Shown piece after piece: positions 26,089 to 34,837 of a stretch of DNA of 64,000 nucleotides. The notes beneath the pieces were generated by a model. That model was given only the letters and a program-made list of their open reading frames with translations, was not told where the DNA came from and searched no databases. The position numbers and the translations under genes are program-made. Position 1 is the stretch's first letter. Each line of letters starts with the position of its first letter. The stretch is from Planctomycetota bacterium (lineage in GTDB: Bacteria; Planctomycetota; Planctomycetia; Pirellulales; Lacipirellulaceae). The stretch spans positions 166,519-230,518 of the forward strand of contig JAJDED010000061.1 in assembly GCA_029259915.1 (NCBI GenBank), given 5' to 3'.

Positions 26089-27084
26089 CTAAGTTGCTCG
26101 CTTGCCGTTCTCTTCTCCTGTTCTCTGTGAAAGTGGCACACGCCCCATTACAAATCCCGGAAAGTTTTCATCATGAATCAGTACACACCCGTTTACCGCC
26201 GCTAACTCGAAGGCGGAGGACCGATAACTACTATTTGTGATCACTGCACACGAGTTGCATTTGTAAAACCGCTGGCCTGCAACAACTTCTTGCACAGCTT
26301 TGTTGGATACTTTGTCGGTGTATCCCTTTGCCTGAATCGCGATACGCTCATTTCCACGCATCGCAATTAAATCAACTCCTTGATCTCCCGAAGCCTTCGT
26401 CAGTTCGACTTCATAACCTAATGCTTCACAGACATCATACAGATATTGCTCCCAATCTAGTCCTCGCAGTAGCTTCCAATTTTGCTGAAGTAGTTTTTCG
26501 CGTTGATGGTGAAGTGAGTTTATCAGCGAACTCCTTTTCTTCTCAAATGCTTGTCGTTTGCATGAAAGAACATTCCTATGCTGGCGCAAAGGTTGCAGTT
26601 CTGTCAGACCAATGGAAAGCTCTCTCTTGGATTTTTTAAGTTTACTAATACTAATAGCGATAGAGAACATGACCTCGTCAATTAGCCGTGGAAGCGACTC
26701 CGTTTTAGGGACAAAAAGAAGACGTACATATCTTATGGAGAATACAGCCATAGACACCGAGTATATGACCACGCTAAATAGAAAAGCTGTTGCAATGGAT
26801 CCACTCAAAAGTTCGCTTATCCCAAGGAAAAACACCGCAATCAATAAAGGCACACATATCAACACTCCAGTGGGACGAACCTTGGACTGAGTGCGATATC
26901 GAACTAAGAATTTGTAACGTCGGAAGCGATATCTATGGACCCGGAGGTCTGCCTCCAAAGACTGCACTTTACGAACCAAGCAAGCATGTTCTTGCTCAAG
27001 TCTTCCGAACTCTCCCCGTTCAAAATTCGAGATATCACTATCAAGGATAGCTATTTGTCGGTCTAGTTCGGCCACAGTATCCAT
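26089..27084 (-). CDS. Membrane-anchored Mrr-type nuclease
   Basis: A 331-residue product. Residues 1-55 are coiled coil (LDRQIAILDSDISNFERGEF); two membrane helices follow at about 72-92 and 97-117; a second coiled region spans about 145-205. The C-terminal nuclease has GDQGVDLIA (D238) and IAIQAKGY (Q251-x-K253), the D-x12-Q-x-K variant of the Mrr_cat core, then NKAVQEVVAGQRFY. Nucleases of this layout probably cleave foreign or modified DNA at the membrane (inference). No methyltransferase is adjacent. Confidence 0.8.
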   Translation of the reverse strand: MDTVAELDRQIAILDSDISNFERGEFGRLEQEHACLVRKVQSLEADLRVHRYRFRRYKFLVRYRTQSKVRPTGVLICVPLLIAVFFLGISELLSGSIATAFLFSVVIYSVSMAVFSIRYVRLLFVPKTESLPRLIDEVMFSIAISISKLKKSKRELSIGLTELQPLRQHRNVLSCKRQAFEKKRSSLINSLHHQREKLLQQNWKLLRGLDWEQYLYDVCEALGYEVELTKASGDQGVDLIAMRGNERIAIQAKGYTDKVSNKAVQEVVAGQRFYKCNSCAVITNSSYRSSAFELAAVNGCVLIHDENFPGFVMGRVPLSQRTGEENGKRAT

Positions 27085-27115
27085 CGAAGCTCACTCAGCT
27101 CAAAAACGCGGGTGG

Positions 27116-27139
27116 CCCAGACAACTCTTGTTGTCTGGG
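27116..27139. repeat. Hairpin repeat, copy 1
   Basis: CCCAGACAAC and GTTGTCTGGG form a perfect 10-bp stem with TCTT as loop. The same arms recur at 27351-27373. Confidence 0.9.
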
Positions 27140-27350
27140 GGCCATAGGCCCAAGAGGAGTTGCGGTTAGGTGATCCATCCCATCTCCTCTGGTCTGGTAA
27201 TGATCTATCGCAAAGATACCACCGCGCTGAACTCCACCGCCAGTAGGCGGCGAATTTTCCGAACTTGATCCGTAGTCAGCATTGTTGCCGGGGCATCAAC
27301 GTAAATTGAAGGTTTTAACCGCTTGCTGCAAGCCTCTTTTCGCTGCGCGA

Positions 27351-27373
27351 CCCAGACAACGGTGTTGTCTGGG
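27351..27373. repeat. Hairpin repeat, copy 2
   Basis: The same 10-bp arms as 27116-27139 with a GGT loop, 29 bp before the start of the LigD-like gene. The 317-bp gap 27085-27401 holds these two hairpins and no gene that I can support. Confidence 0.9.
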
Positions 27374-27401
27374 CTACCCGTTTTCTGCGACAATCGTTTG
27401 C

Positions 27402-27794
27402 ATGAGTTCCCGCTTTGTACTCTTGCGTCACGAATGCCCAGCCGGCTTTGAAAAACCAAGTCATTGGGATTTCATGTTGGAAACCGAAGGGGTGCTCGCG
27501 ACTTGGGAGCTGCGCGTCTTGCCTGCGGATTGGTCGAAGGCTTTGAATCTTGAATCGGGTAGCAGTGCGTCTGCCGTTCCTGCCATCCGTTTGGCTGACC
27601 ATCGGTTGGCGTATCTCGAATACGAAGGCCCGCTGTCCGGAAACCGCGGTTCAGTAAATCGCATGGACTGCGGGACCTGCGAATTGCTGGAAAATACGTT
27701 AGCGCAGCTGGTCGTTGAATTAGCTGGTTCGATCTTGAAAGGCCGTTTCAAGCTGAGCCAAGAAGACGGCTCTTGGTTGGTCGGCAGGCCCTAG
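27402..27794 (+). CDS. Stand-alone LigD 3'-phosphoesterase-like protein
   Basis: A 130-residue product from ATG 27402. RFVLLRHECPAGFEKPSHWD followed by FMLETEGVLATW is the hallmark N-terminus of the phosphoesterase (PE) domain found in bacterial LigD. H in RHE and the H-x-D of HWD correspond to metal-site residues of that fold. In LigD the domain trims 3' ends in NHEJ repair; here it stands alone with no ligase, polymerase or Ku visible. The segment NRMDCGTCELL is unusual for the family. Confidence 0.7.
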   Translation: MSSRFVLLRHECPAGFEKPSHWDFMLETEGVLATWELRVLPADWSKALNLESGSSASAVPAIRLADHRLAYLEYEGPLSGNRGSVNRMDCGTCELLENTLAQLVVELAGSILKGRFKLSQEDGSWLVGRP

Positions 27795-27899
27795 TGGCCC
27801 TTTATTCGCCAGAATTCTTGGCAATGCCCCAACGGACAGTCATAATGCGTTACCATAGCCTTTTCAATAAAAAGTCTTTTCTTCAGCAGGGCCCCTCTT

Positions 27900-29582
27900 A
27901 TGAATTTCCTCCGTACAGGTACAGCCGCATTTGTCGTGTTGGCGGTTGCCCCACTCTGCCATGGGCTCGATCTTGCTGTCGATGCGGTCAACGCCGACTT
28001 TTTTTGGCAACAAGGCTACACCGGCTCGCGAGTTGAAATCGGTGTGATCGATTTGCATCAGGCAGATTCCACACACTCGGCATTAAGCGCGAATTATTTA
28101 GGGTCCATCAATTTCGCCAAAGGCGCGGGTTGGTTAGGCGCACATGCCACCTCCGTAGCAGGAGCGGCAGTAAGCCAAGATCCTACCCGCCGTGGAGTCG
28201 CACACGGCGCGGGATGGTGGACCGGCCAAACGACCAATCGCGTCGGCATCCTTCCCGACCAAGACGCCATGACCGTCTCGGCGGAGACTTTTGCCCAGGG
28301 ATTGGGAATCCTCAACGGCAACCCGGCCGAAGTCGTTACGATGAGCATCGGCATCGGCGGTTCCGACACGGCAACCGATCAGTGGAGTCTGGCATTGGAT
28401 CACATTACCTCGACGCTGGGGACCACCGTGGTCGTAGCCGCCGGCAACGACGGTCCTGCGCCCAGTTCGTTTCCCGGCCCGCCGGGGGCTGCTTTCAATA
28501 TCCTCAGCGTCGGTGCCACGGGCGGAACGGGTGCGCTGATTTCCGAAGACTATAACCAGATTGCTCCGTTTAGCAGTCGCGGTCCGACGACCGATGGACG
28601 CAGCAAGCCAGACATTGTCGCCCCCGGGTCGCTGATCGAACTGCCGACTTTGGGGAATGCGTGGAACGTAACCAGTGGCACCAGTTTCGCTGCCCCGATG
28701 GTCGCCGGCGGAGCGGCGCTGTTGGTCGACATGGGAATTGATCGCAACCTGAATGTCGATTCTAAAGTCATCAAAAGCGTACTGATGAACTCGGCCGACA
28801 AACTTGTTGGCTGGACGCACACGCCGTCCGCCCCGTTAGATCCCAATTTTGGCGCGGGACAAATGAATCTCGAATCCGCCTTCTTCCAATACGACGCGGG
28901 GGAACAGGAAGTCGGAATTGTGAATCCCCTTGGCTGGGACCATGGCACGATTCAGGGGACGACAAGCAACAGCTATGAAATCGGAGTGAATATTCCCAGT
29001 GGCGTCGACCTGTCGGCAACTTTGGTCTGGAACCGCGACGTGTCAACCGACGTAGAAGACATCGAAGCCGCCGTTTACACCGCCTCCCCATTAGAAAACT
29101 TGGATCTGTTTCTCTACGATGTCAACGATTTGGTAACTCCGGTTGCCAGCTCGATTAGCACTATCGACAACGTCGAGCATCTTTTTCTGTCGGTTCCTAC
29201 ATCGGGTCAGTATTTGCTCGAAGTTCGCTCGGCGAGCGGGATGGTTGCCGATCCTCTTTCTTACAGTTTGGCGTGGGACGTAAACGTACCGGTGGTATTC
29301 GCAGAGGCCGACTTCGACGAAGATGGCGACGTGGATACCGCGGACTTGGCTCTCTGGGAAGTCGGCTACGGATTGAATGGTTTGGCCATACATATCGACG
29401 GCGACGCGAACGGCGACATGATTGTCGACGGAGCTGATTTTCTACTTTGGCAATCGCAGTTCACAGGCGACCCGGGGCCTTTGGCAGCGTCGTCGGTCCC
29501 CGAGCCCGGGTCGATGGTTCTGATGCTGACCGGTATTTTGAGCCTGGTTGGAAAAGCTTCCAGAAGGCTTCGCACTCGGTGA
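27900..29582 (+). CDS. PEP-CTERM-anchored subtilase with dockerin-like repeat
   Basis: A 560-residue exported product. The S8 catalytic residues are D51 (GVIDLHQ), H82 (GAHATSVAGA) and S262 (SGTSFAAPMVAGG), with the oxyanion-hole region AAGNDGP. A beta-sandwich region follows. Two Ca2+-binding dockerin-like loops (EADFDEDGDVDTADLALWE and DGDANGDMIVDGADFLLW) precede a C-terminal VPEPGSMVL, a hydrophobic segment and RRLRTR, the PEP-CTERM sorting signal. It should be exported, sorted by an exosortase-type system and act outside the cell. A normal signal peptide (MNFLRTGTAAFVVLAVAPLC) is present. Confidence 0.85.
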   Translation: MNFLRTGTAAFVVLAVAPLCHGLDLAVDAVNADFFWQQGYTGSRVEIGVIDLHQADSTHSALSANYLGSINFAKGAGWLGAHATSVAGAAVSQDPTRRGVAHGAGWWTGQTTNRVGILPDQDAMTVSAETFAQGLGILNGNPAEVVTMSIGIGGSDTATDQWSLALDHITSTLGTTVVVAAGNDGPAPSSFPGPPGAAFNILSVGATGGTGALISEDYNQIAPFSSRGPTTDGRSKPDIVAPGSLIELPTLGNAWNVTSGTSFAAPMVAGGAALLVDMGIDRNLNVDSKVIKSVLMNSADKLVGWTHTPSAPLDPNFGAGQMNLESAFFQYDAGEQEVGIVNPLGWDHGTIQGTTSNSYEIGVNIPSGVDLSATLVWNRDVSTDVEDIEAAVYTASPLENLDLFLYDVNDLVTPVASSISTIDNVEHLFLSVPTSGQYLLEVRSASGMVADPLSYSLAWDVNVPVVFAEADFDEDGDVDTADLALWEVGYGLNGLAIHIDGDANGDMIVDGADFLLWQSQFTGDPGPLAASSVPEPGSMVLMLTGILSLVGKASRRLRTR

Positions 29583-29744
29583 GCGTCTGTCGCAGCGATT
29601 CTTGGCATTCATCGACTAAAAACTGTGTGCTAGCTGCCGCGGCCGAACCCTGTTTCGAGCTGCCGTTGACCAGCACCCTCGATCCACTAAAATCTTACCT
29701 CTCTTAACGTTACTACCCGTTCTCGCTGCGCGCTGACCAAAATA

Positions 29745-31388
29745 ATGACTGCCGTCATGGACCCCAAAGACGAATCACAAACAGAATCCCCTTCCGCGTT
29801 GGAAGCCGCGAGGCGCGAAAAAATTGCCCGCTTGGTTGAACTGGGCCATGACCCCTGGGGCGGGCGGTTTGACGACCGGTCGCTCGTAAGCAAAATCCGA
29901 GCCCGGGCCGACGAAATTATCTATCGCACCGAGTCGGGCGACGAACTACCGGTTCCCGACCCTGCCGGCCAACCGGAAGGATTTAATGTTCGGCAATGGA
30001 AAGCCGACCAGGGCAAGGGTGAAATGGTGGGGCCCACGGTTCGCGCCGCCGGTCGCATTGTGCTACACCGTGACAAAGGAAAATTGCACTTCGTCGATAT
30101 CCGCGACTGGACCGGCCAAATCCAACTGATGATCGGACAAAAACAGGTCGGCGACGATTGGCCGGTGGTCGAGTGTTTTGATCTGGGCGACATCATCGGC
30201 GTCGAAGGCCGGCTCGGCTGGAGCAACACGGGCGAGCTGTCAATCTTTGCCGAGCGGATTTATTTTCTTACCAAGTCGATCGAAACTCCTCCCGACAAAC
30301 ACAGCGGTTTGCAGGACGTCGAATTACGGCAACGGCAGCGCTATCTCGATTTGATTCATACGCCAGGCGTGCTCGATCGGTTTTTAGATCGCACAAAAAT
30401 TGTCCGCTCGATCCGCGAGACACTTAATGCCCAAGGCTTTGTCGAAGTCGAAGGCCCGACGCTTCACACTATCGCTGGCGGAGCGGCGGCACGTCCTTTT
30501 GAAACCCATCACAACGCGCTCGACATCGATCTCACACTACGCATTGCTCTCGAACTGCACCTGAAGCGACTGATGGTCGGCGGCATCGAACGCGTTTATG
30601 AACTAGGCCGCGTCTACCGCAACGAAGGAATCAGTCAAAAGCACAATCCCGAGTTCACGATGCTCGAAGTCTATCAGGCGTTCGGCGATTACCGCTCGAT
30701 GATGGACCTGACGGAAAAATGTATCGTGGGAGCGATTGAGGCGCTAGGGGCTAGGAGCGAGGGGCTAACGGGGGAGGATAAACTAGCGGCTGGCGCCTAT
30801 CAACTTCCTTGGGGCGATTCGACGATCGATTTCACTCCGCCTTTTGAGCGGAAGACCTATGCTGAGTTGTTCCAGCAGCATGCGGGTGTTGATTCGGCGG
30901 ATCAGGCGGCGGTTGCCAACTTGGCCAAGTCGCTGGGTATCGAGACTGCTAATCGGCATCCCGACGTGGTGGTCAACGACGTATTCGAAGCCAAAGTGGA
31001 AGACGCTCTCACCGGCCCCATCTTTGTGATGGACTACCCGGCCAGCATCTGCCCGCTGACAAAACGCAAGCGCGACAACCCGGCGATCGCCGAGCGGTTT
31101 GAGTTGTTCATCCAGGGAATGGAAGTCGCCAACGCCTATACCGAGCTGAACGACCCCGACTTGCAAGAAGAACTGCTCCGCACCCAACTCGCGGGGCTCG
31201 ACGAAGAAGACTCGATGGCCAAGATGGACCACGATTTTGTGCGTGCGTTGCGCCACGGCATGCCCCCCGCGGGTGGCCTGGGCATCGGGATCGACCGCCT
31301 GGTCATGCTGCTAACCAACGCCCAATCAATCCGCGATGTAATACTGTTTCCACTATTAAAAAGTAAGAAGGAAGATGTTAGAAGGTAG
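29745..31388 (+). CDS. lysS: Lysyl-tRNA synthetase, class II
   Basis: A 547-residue product joining Lys to tRNA-Lys. The OB-fold N-terminus ([19 protein letters not shown]), motif 2 ([20 protein letters not shown]) and motif 3 ([16 protein letters not shown]) are clear. Two start codons are possible (29745, 29757). Residues about 335-346 ([12 protein letters not shown]) look like an in-frame insertion encoded by a G-rich word repeat, and the last ~8 codons run into an intergenic inverted repeat. The enzyme appears intact otherwise. Confidence 0.95.
   Translation: MTAVMDPKDESQTESPSALEAARREKIARLVELGHDPWGGRFDDRSLVSKIRARADEIIYRTESGDELPVPDPAGQPEGFNVRQWKADQGKGEMVGPTVRAAGRIVLHRDKGKLHFVDIRDWTGQIQLMIGQKQVGDDWPVVECFDLGDIIGVEGRLGWSNTGELSIFAERIYFLTKSIETPPDKHSGLQDVELRQRQRYLDLIHTPGVLDRFLDRTKIVRSIRETLNAQGFVEVEGPTLHTIAGGAAARPFETHHNALDIDLTLRIALELHLKRLMVGGIERVYELGRVYRNEGISQKHNPEFTMLEVYQAFGDYRSMMDLTEKCIVGAIEALGARSEGLTGEDKLAAGAYQLPWGDSTIDFTPPFERKTYAELFQQHAGVDSADQAAVANLAKSLGIETANRHPDVVVNDVFEAKVEDALTGPIFVMDYPASICPLTKRKRDNPAIAERFELFIQGMEVANAYTELNDPDLQEELLRTQLAGLDEEDSMAKMDHDFVRALRHGMPPAGGLGIGIDRLVMLLTNAQSIRDVILFPLLKSKKEDVRR
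30748..30783 (+). repeat. G-rich word repeat within lysS
   Basis: A GGGGCTAGGAGCGAGGGGCTA stretch (30756-30776 approximately) sits in the lysS reading frame, at a point where LysRS proteins usually have no such loop. GAGCGAGG words recur just upstream of 56858. It encodes residues about 335-346. Confidence 0.5.
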
Positions 31389-31450
31389 AAGGCAGAAAAA
31401 GGAGGCCAACTTCTCCTAACTTCTTCCTTCTAACATCTCACTTCTAACTT
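31361..31450. repeat. Imperfect inverted repeat between lysS and lolC-like gene
   Basis: Left arm 31361-31394 and right arm about 31416-31450 share AGATGTTAGAAGG and related GAAGG/TTAGAAG words as reverse complements, at about 80% by my alignment. The left arm contains the lysS stop codon; the right arm ends 3 bp before the next start codon. Confidence 0.8.
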
Positions 31451-31453
31451 CCC

Positions 31454-33013
31454 ATGGATGGGTTTATGTACAAACTGCTTCTCTGCTGGCGGTATCTGCG
31501 AACACGCTATATCGCACTAGTGTGCATTGTCAGCGTGATGCTGGGCGTAGCGACTATGATTGTCGTCAATAGCGTGATGGCCGGGTTTACCCACGAAATG
31601 CAAGCCCGCATGAACGGGATGCTGGGCGATTTGATCCTCGAAAGCCGCTCGATGGACGGCGTGCCTGACGCTCCAAGCCATCTGGAAAAAATTCGCGAAG
31701 TCGCCGGCGATGCGATTGCCGGCATGTCGCCCACGGTGCATGTCCCGGCGCTGATGTACATCGAAATCAATGGTCAACTGATCACCCATCAGGCGACGTT
31801 AGTAGGAATCGACGAAAGGACTTATTCGAGCGTCAGCCAATTCGGTAATTACCTGCAACATCCGTCAAACCGCGAGCAACTGGTCTTCGAACTTCGCGAC
31901 GATGGTTACGACGTGTACGATCACCAGGTGCCCGACCGCTCGCTTCTAAAACCACGCAAACAGATGGAACATGCCGGCTGGGTCTACCGCCGTCATAAAG
32001 CAGCACTCAAAAAACATCGCCAGCAGCAGAATCCCGCTCCCTTGCAGGTCGCAGATCCGCCGAGGCGGGGAGGGTCAACGAATCAACAGAATCCGTTTGG
32101 CAACACTGCTTCTGCCGATGGCGAGCAAGAAGGACGCGACTTCGACCCCGCTACCGAAACGCATCACGGCATCGTACTCGGCATCGGCACCTGCAGTTAT
32201 CGGGGCGACGACGGGATGGACCACTTCATCGCTTTGCCAGGCGATGACGTGCGCGTGAGCTTCCCCAAGGCCTCGCTCCCACCCGAGGCCATTAGCGATT
32301 TCTATACGGTCGTCGATTTTTATGAAAGCAAAATGAGCGAATACGACGGCAGCTTTATGTTTGTGCCGCTGCGTGATCTGCAAAAAAGCCGAGGCATGAT
32401 CGATCCCGAAACGGGCATTGGCAAGTTTACTTCCATCCAAATCAAGCTCCAGCCAGACGCGGATGCAGAGGCGGTTCGCGACGCATTGCGAGACGTATTC
32501 CCAGCCCAACTCTACGTAGTCAGCACGTGGCGTGACAAACAAGGCCCCCTGCTCGCCGCGGTCCAAATGGAAACGGCTGTATTAAACGTACTGCTGTTTA
32601 TGATTATCGCCGTGGCAGGCTTTGGTATTTTAGCCATCTTCACGATGATCGTCGTGGAGAAAACCCGCGACATCGGCATCCTCAAATCGCTAGGCGCTTC
32701 TGGCTATGGTGTGATGGGCATTTTCTTGAGTTATGGCTTAGCCTTGGGGATAGTCGGCGCCGGAGTTGGCTTGGCTTTGGGGCTCACGTTCGAACGCTAC
32801 ATCAACGAGATTGCCGACCTGCTCGGCCGCATCACGGGCCAGCCGGTATTTGATCCGTCGGTTTATTACTTCTACAAGATCCCCACGATTGTCGATCCGT
32901 TTACCGTCACCTGGATATGCGTCGGCGCCGTGGCGATTGCCGTATTGGCCAGTGTGTTGCCCGCCCGACGTGCGGCACGACTTCATCCTGTAAAGGCGTT
33001 GCGTTATGAGTAG
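31454..33013 (+). CDS. ABC exporter permease, LolC/LolE (FtsX-like) type
   Basis: A 519-residue product from ATG 31454 (31466 possible). An N-terminal membrane helix (YIALVCIVSVMLGVATMIVV) is followed by a ~330-residue periplasmic domain, then three membrane helices, the first being NVLLFMIIAVAGFGILAIFT with the EKTRDIGILKSLGAS segment, the hallmark of MacB/LolC-type FtsX domains. The stop overlaps the start of the ATPase gene by 8 bp, so the two proteins surely work together, possibly in lipoprotein release. The periplasmic domain contains a Pro/Gln-rich insertion (about 190-230). Confidence 0.85.
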   Translation: MDGFMYKLLLCWRYLRTRYIALVCIVSVMLGVATMIVVNSVMAGFTHEMQARMNGMLGDLILESRSMDGVPDAPSHLEKIREVAGDAIAGMSPTVHVPALMYIEINGQLITHQATLVGIDERTYSSVSQFGNYLQHPSNREQLVFELRDDGYDVYDHQVPDRSLLKPRKQMEHAGWVYRRHKAALKKHRQQQNPAPLQVADPPRRGGSTNQQNPFGNTASADGEQEGRDFDPATETHHGIVLGIGTCSYRGDDGMDHFIALPGDDVRVSFPKASLPPEAISDFYTVVDFYESKMSEYDGSFMFVPLRDLQKSRGMIDPETGIGKFTSIQIKLQPDADAEAVRDALRDVFPAQLYVVSTWRDKQGPLLAAVQMETAVLNVLLFMIIAVAGFGILAIFTMIVVEKTRDIGILKSLGASGYGVMGIFLSYGLALGIVGAGVGLALGLTFERYINEIADLLGRITGQPVFDPSVYYFYKIPTIVDPFTVTWICVGAVAIAVLASVLPARRAARLHPVKALRYE

Positions 33014-33776
33014 TCTGCCGGTCGATATTTCACAAACCGCTCCGTGGATCAAGCCGCGGCTGGCGCAACAACCACAGCCCGCTGTCGAGCTGCTTGCAAC
33101 GCGCGACTTGTTCAAAAGTTATCGCAAGGGGCCGCTCGGCATCCCGGTGCTACAGGGAATCGACATGACCGTGGGCGAGGGCGAATTTCTTGCAATCGTC
33201 GGCCAAAGTGGTTGCGGCAAGAGCACGCTGCTCCATTTGCTTGGCACGTTAGATCAACCTGACGCCGGCGAGGTACACTTCGAAGGCCATCGGATCGACA
33301 ACCTTCCCGGACGCAGTCGCGACTTGCTGCGCAATCGCCACTTCGGCATGATTTTTCAGTTCTATCATCTGTTGCCTGAACTCACGACGCTCGAAAACGT
33401 GCTCGCACCGGCGCTTATCTCGGAAAGCACGTTGGGCTATTTCCTCCGCCGGCGTCAGCATCGCCGGCATGCGATGGAATTGTTGGAGTTGGTCGGCATT
33501 GCCGATCGCGCAAAGCATAAGCCCCGCGAAATGTCGGGCGGCGAAATGCAACGGGCCGCCATCGCTCGGGCATTATTGGCCCAACCCCGCGTGCTACTGG
33601 CCGACGAGCCCACCGGCAATCTGGATCGATCCACTGGTGAGCAGATCATGGGAATGCTGCGAGAGTTGAACCGCAAGCAAAAGCTCACTATAGTCATGGT
33701 TACCCACGATCCGTGGATCGCCGAACAGGCAGACCGAGTGGTCCGTTTGGTCGAAGGCCGAATCCAAAAGGTCTAG
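33006..33776 (+). CDS. ABC exporter ATPase, LolD type
   Basis: A 256-residue product starting at ATG 33006, overlapping the permease stop. After a ~35-residue non-conserved leader come Walker A (GQSGCGKST), the Q-loop (FGMIFQFYHLLPELTTLEN), the signature MSGGEMQRAAIARAL, Walker B LLADEPTGNLD and the His switch (VTHDPWIA). This is the MacB/LolD subfamily, expected to energise the neighbouring permease. The overlap implies translational coupling. A third component, if any, is not in the window. Confidence 0.92.
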   Translation: MSSLPVDISQTAPWIKPRLAQQPQPAVELLATRDLFKSYRKGPLGIPVLQGIDMTVGEGEFLAIVGQSGCGKSTLLHLLGTLDQPDAGEVHFEGHRIDNLPGRSRDLLRNRHFGMIFQFYHLLPELTTLENVLAPALISESTLGYFLRRRQHRRHAMELLELVGIADRAKHKPREMSGGEMQRAAIARALLAQPRVLLADEPTGNLDRSTGEQIMGMLRELNRKQKLTIVMVTHDPWIAEQADRVVRLVEGRIQKV

Positions 33777-33792
33777 CCGCTGTGGGATAAAT

Positions 33793-33916
33793 GCCTCTCG
33801 CAGAGACGCGGAGACGCAGAGAAAGAAAATTAGAGAAGTGAAATGAGAGAATAAGAATCGCAAGCTTAGCAATAACTTCTTCTTATTCTCCGCGCCTCTG
33901 CGTCTCTGCGAGAGGC
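33793..33916. repeat. Imperfect inverted repeat of CGCAGAGACGC words
   Basis: Arms 33793-33827 and 33882-33916 share GCCTCTCGCAGAGACGC exactly, then diverge in the same family of short GAGACGC words. The ~55-bp centre is A-rich. It lies between the LolD-like and aminotransferase genes. Confidence 0.85.
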
Positions 33917-33971
33917 TTACAGTTTTTTTGATTTTTTTCGTTTGTGAATACTGTTTCAACTATAGCAATCA

Positions 33972-34829
33972 ATGTCGCGACAAGTTTATATCAATGGCAA
34001 ACTGATCCCCGCCGAGCAGGCGACCGTGAGCGTGTTCGACCACGGACTGCTATACGGCGACGGCGTATTCGAGGGACTGCGGAGCTATGCGGGCAAAGTG
34101 TTCCGGCTCGAGCAGCACGTGCGCCGACTGTACGAATCGGCACAGGCCATCTGTTTGGACATTCCATTGTCTCAGGCAGAAATGTACCAAGCGATTGACG
34201 AGACGGTTGCCGCCAACGGAATCGACGACGGTTATATTCGTGCGCTAGTCACCCGCGGAGCGGGCACGCTGGGTCTCGACCCCAACCGCTGTAGCAATCC
34301 GCAAGTGATTATCATTGCCGATACCATCGCGCTTTACCCCGACGAACTATACGAAAAAGGGTTGGAGATTGTCACTGCCAGCGTAATCCGCAATCATCCC
34401 GCGGCACTGAGCCCACGGATCAAGTCGCTGAATTATCTCAACAACATTCTGGCGAAGCTGGAAGGATTGCAGGCGGGGTGCATTGAAGCGTTGATGCTCA
34501 ATCACAAAGGGGAAGTCGCCGAATGCACGGGCGACAACATCTTTTTGGTTCGCGACGGGGCACTGCTCACGCCCCCTTTAGATGCAGGCATCCTGGGCGG
34601 AATCACCCGCGAGGCGGTCATCGAGTTGGCTCGGTCCGTCGACATCGAAGTGCTCAAGGTCGCGCTGACCAAGCACGATGTGTACGTCGCCGACGAATGC
34701 TTTCTCACCGGGACCGCGGCCGAAGTGATCCCCGTGGTGAAAGTCGATCAACGAACGATCGGCACCGGCAAACCGGGCCCCGTGACGCTTGATCTCAAAG
34801 AGCGATTCCACGAAATGGCACGGGCATAG
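33972..34829 (+). CDS. ilvE: Branched-chain amino acid aminotransferase (class IV)
   Basis: A 285-residue fold-type IV PLP enzyme. SVFDHGLLYGDGVFEGLRSY opens the domain, K151 in SPRIKSLNYLNN is the lysine expected to form the Schiff base with PLP, and EVAECTGDNIFLV and LGGITREAVIELA bind the phosphate. It transfers amino groups between branched-chain amino acids and 2-oxoglutarate. D-amino acid aminotransferase and aminodeoxychorismate lyase belong to the same fold, so substrate assignment is good but not certain. The start is ATG 33972. Confidence 0.85.
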   Translation: MSRQVYINGKLIPAEQATVSVFDHGLLYGDGVFEGLRSYAGKVFRLEQHVRRLYESAQAICLDIPLSQAEMYQAIDETVAANGIDDGYIRALVTRGAGTLGLDPNRCSNPQVIIIADTIALYPDELYEKGLEIVTASVIRNHPAALSPRIKSLNYLNNILAKLEGLQAGCIEALMLNHKGEVAECTGDNIFLVRDGALLTPPLDAGILGGITREAVIELARSVDIEVLKVALTKHDVYVADECFLTGTAAEVIPVVKVDQRTIGTGKPGPVTLDLKERFHEMARA

Positions 34830-34837
34830 AGCTTGCT

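Noticed and set aside
27205..27459. Minus-strand 84-residue frame between the nuclease and LigD-like genes
   Set aside because: It crosses a hairpin repeat and the start of the LigD-like gene and has no supporting signal.
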